Source: JAPSGM01 sp963777045 (GTDB lineage: Bacteria; Chloroflexota; Limnocylindria; QHBO01). Taken from it: 13,229 nt of DNA. The notes beneath the pieces are model-generated. The model worked only from the letters and a program-made list of their open reading frames with translations. It did no database searches and was not told where the DNA came from. Positions 12,386 to 13,229 of the stretch are shown piece after piece; within the stretch, counting starts at the first letter, position 1; every line of letters begins with the position of its first letter. Where the stretch lies: the NCBI GenBank assembly GCA_963777045.1, contig CAVZPD010000020.1:1-13229 (forward strand), in the 5' to 3' direction. A program made the position numbers and the translations under genes.

Positions 12386-13229
12386 GTGATCTCGGGCTCC
12401 GGCGTCTGCTTCCCGCTCTCGCGGTCCCAGCGCTTCTCGTCCCAGTCGGGCTCGGAGTCTCCCTCGCCCTCGTGCAGCTCGGCGCGCCGGCTGCGATTCG
12501 GCAGGAAGCCCTCCGGGCGCAGCAGCATCATCGCAACCAGCACGATGCCGTACAGGAGCAGGCGGTACTCGCTGAACTCGCGCAGCAGCTCGGGCAGGCC
12601 GACCAGGACCAGGGCACCCACGATGACGCCGGGTATGGAGCCGATGCCGCCCAGGATGATCAGTGCCAGGGCGTTGATCGAGACGATCACGTTGAGCTCC
12701 TGCGGGAAGACGGTGCCGATACGGACCGCGTAGAGGGCTCCGGCCAGGCCGCCGAAGGTCGCGCCCATGGAGAAGGCGAGCAGCTTGTACTTGATGGTGT
12801 TGACGCCGGTCGCCTCCGCCACCGACTCGTCCTCGCGCATGGCGGTCCATGCCCGGCCGACACGGGAGTTGGCGAGCGAGACGGCCGCGATGGCGGCGAT
12901 GATGCACGCCACCAGGATGGGGTAGTAGAGCAGGGCGGGATCGCGCAGGTCCTTGCCCAGCACCTGTGGAGCCGGGACCTGCAGGATGCCCTGCGCTCCA
13001 CCCAGGTAGGGGGTCATCCAGTTCGACTGGAAGATGAGGCGCGCGATCTCGCCGAAGCCCAGCGTGACGATGGCCAGGTAGTCGCCGCGCAGTCGGAGCA
13101 CCGGTGCGCCGATCGTCAGGCCGATGAAGGCGGTGATGGCCATCACCAGCGGCAGCGCCACCCAGAAGTCGAGGTGCGGCGCGAAGGCCGGCGAGACCGG
13201 CGAGGTCAGGACGGCGGTGGCGTACGCGC
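12382..13229 (-). CDS. livM: Branched-chain amino-acid ABC transporter permease LivM, 5' end outside window
   Basis: The frame is open past the right edge, so the N-terminus is missing; about 281 residues are visible. Family features: LRLRGDYLAIVTLGFGEIARLI, GRAWTAMREDESVAEATGVN (the cytoplasmic ATPase-contact loop), KYKLLAFSMGATFGGLAGALYA, and LALIILGGIGSIPGVIVGALVL, giving about six membrane helices. LivM pairs with LivH to form the membrane channel. After the last helix (LLLYGIVLVAMMLLRPEGFL) there is a long charged tail of about 40 residues (Glu, Asp, Lys and Arg rich), longer than usual. Stop overlaps the livG start by 4 nt. livH and the binding-protein gene are not in this window. Confidence 0.95.
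   Translation of the reverse strand, partial: AYATAVLTSPVSPAFAPHLDFWVALPLVMAITAFIGLTIGAPVLRLRGDYLAIVTLGFGEIARLIFQSNWMTPYLGGAQGILQVPAPQVLGKDLRDPALLYYPILVACIIAAIAAVSLANSRVGRAWTAMREDESVAEATGVNTIKYKLLAFSMGATFGGLAGALYAVRIGTVFPQELNVIVSINALALIILGGIGSIPGVIVGALVLVGLPELLREFSEYRLLLYGIVLVAMMLLRPEGFLPNRSRRAELHEGEGDSEPDWDEKRWDRESGKQTPEPEIT

Noticed and set aside
11498..12907. 469-residue version of LivG
   Set aside because: The extra N-terminal part is out-of-frame livM; the LivG domain needs only the part after 12385.

Overview
The window is very GC-rich bacterial chromosomal DNA with tightly packed genes, many GTG or TTG starts, ATGA/GTGA/TGATG junctions and TATACT -10 elements only 8 nt upstream of ATG codons (leaderless transcripts). 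With a branched-chain amino-acid ABC operon, paired TrkA-type proteins and a MoxR-DUF58-DUF4129 block, this fits a free-living high-GC Gram-positive-like or Chloroflexota lineage. The lineage is inferred from style only; no rRNA gene or decisive marker is present.

Minus strand, 7239 down to 1: a probable single nine-gene operon. From a leaderless promoter it reads metallophosphoesterase, PrcB-like lipoprotein, UspA-family protein, an RCK-N-only TrkA-like protein, a full-length TrkA-like protein, an unknown membrane protein, MoxR AAA+ ATPase, DUF58 protein, and a DUF4129 multi-spanning membrane protein that leaves the window. Every junction overlaps or is at most about 25 nt. The last gene carries a +1 frameshift near 452-454.

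7240-7792: a 550-bp gap holding a 209-bp direct repeat (two copies, period 224, one mismatch) and three copies of a 25-bp unit. The forward strand of the repeat reads like protein (ISxxDE...NEGP motifs, mostly third-base differences between internal sub-repeats), but no gene can be named.

7793-8557, minus: rsmG. The 267-bp gap upstream of it holds one perfect DnaA-box 9-mer with degenerate partners, and a leaderless promoter facing right. That promoter starts a 13-codon ORF ending in TAG directly before, and in frame with, the GTG of the next gene.

8825-10277, plus: a three-gene operon of a PD-(D/E)XK-like protein, hypoxanthine phosphoribosyltransferase (hpt) and a four-helix membrane protein. 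10278-10545 is a convergent gap with an 18-bp tandem repeat.

10546-13229, minus: livM (5' end outside the window), livG, livF and a previously unmarked 57-residue single-pass membrane protein. This is the membrane and ATPase part of a branched-chain amino-acid importer; the binding protein and livH would lie further right or elsewhere.
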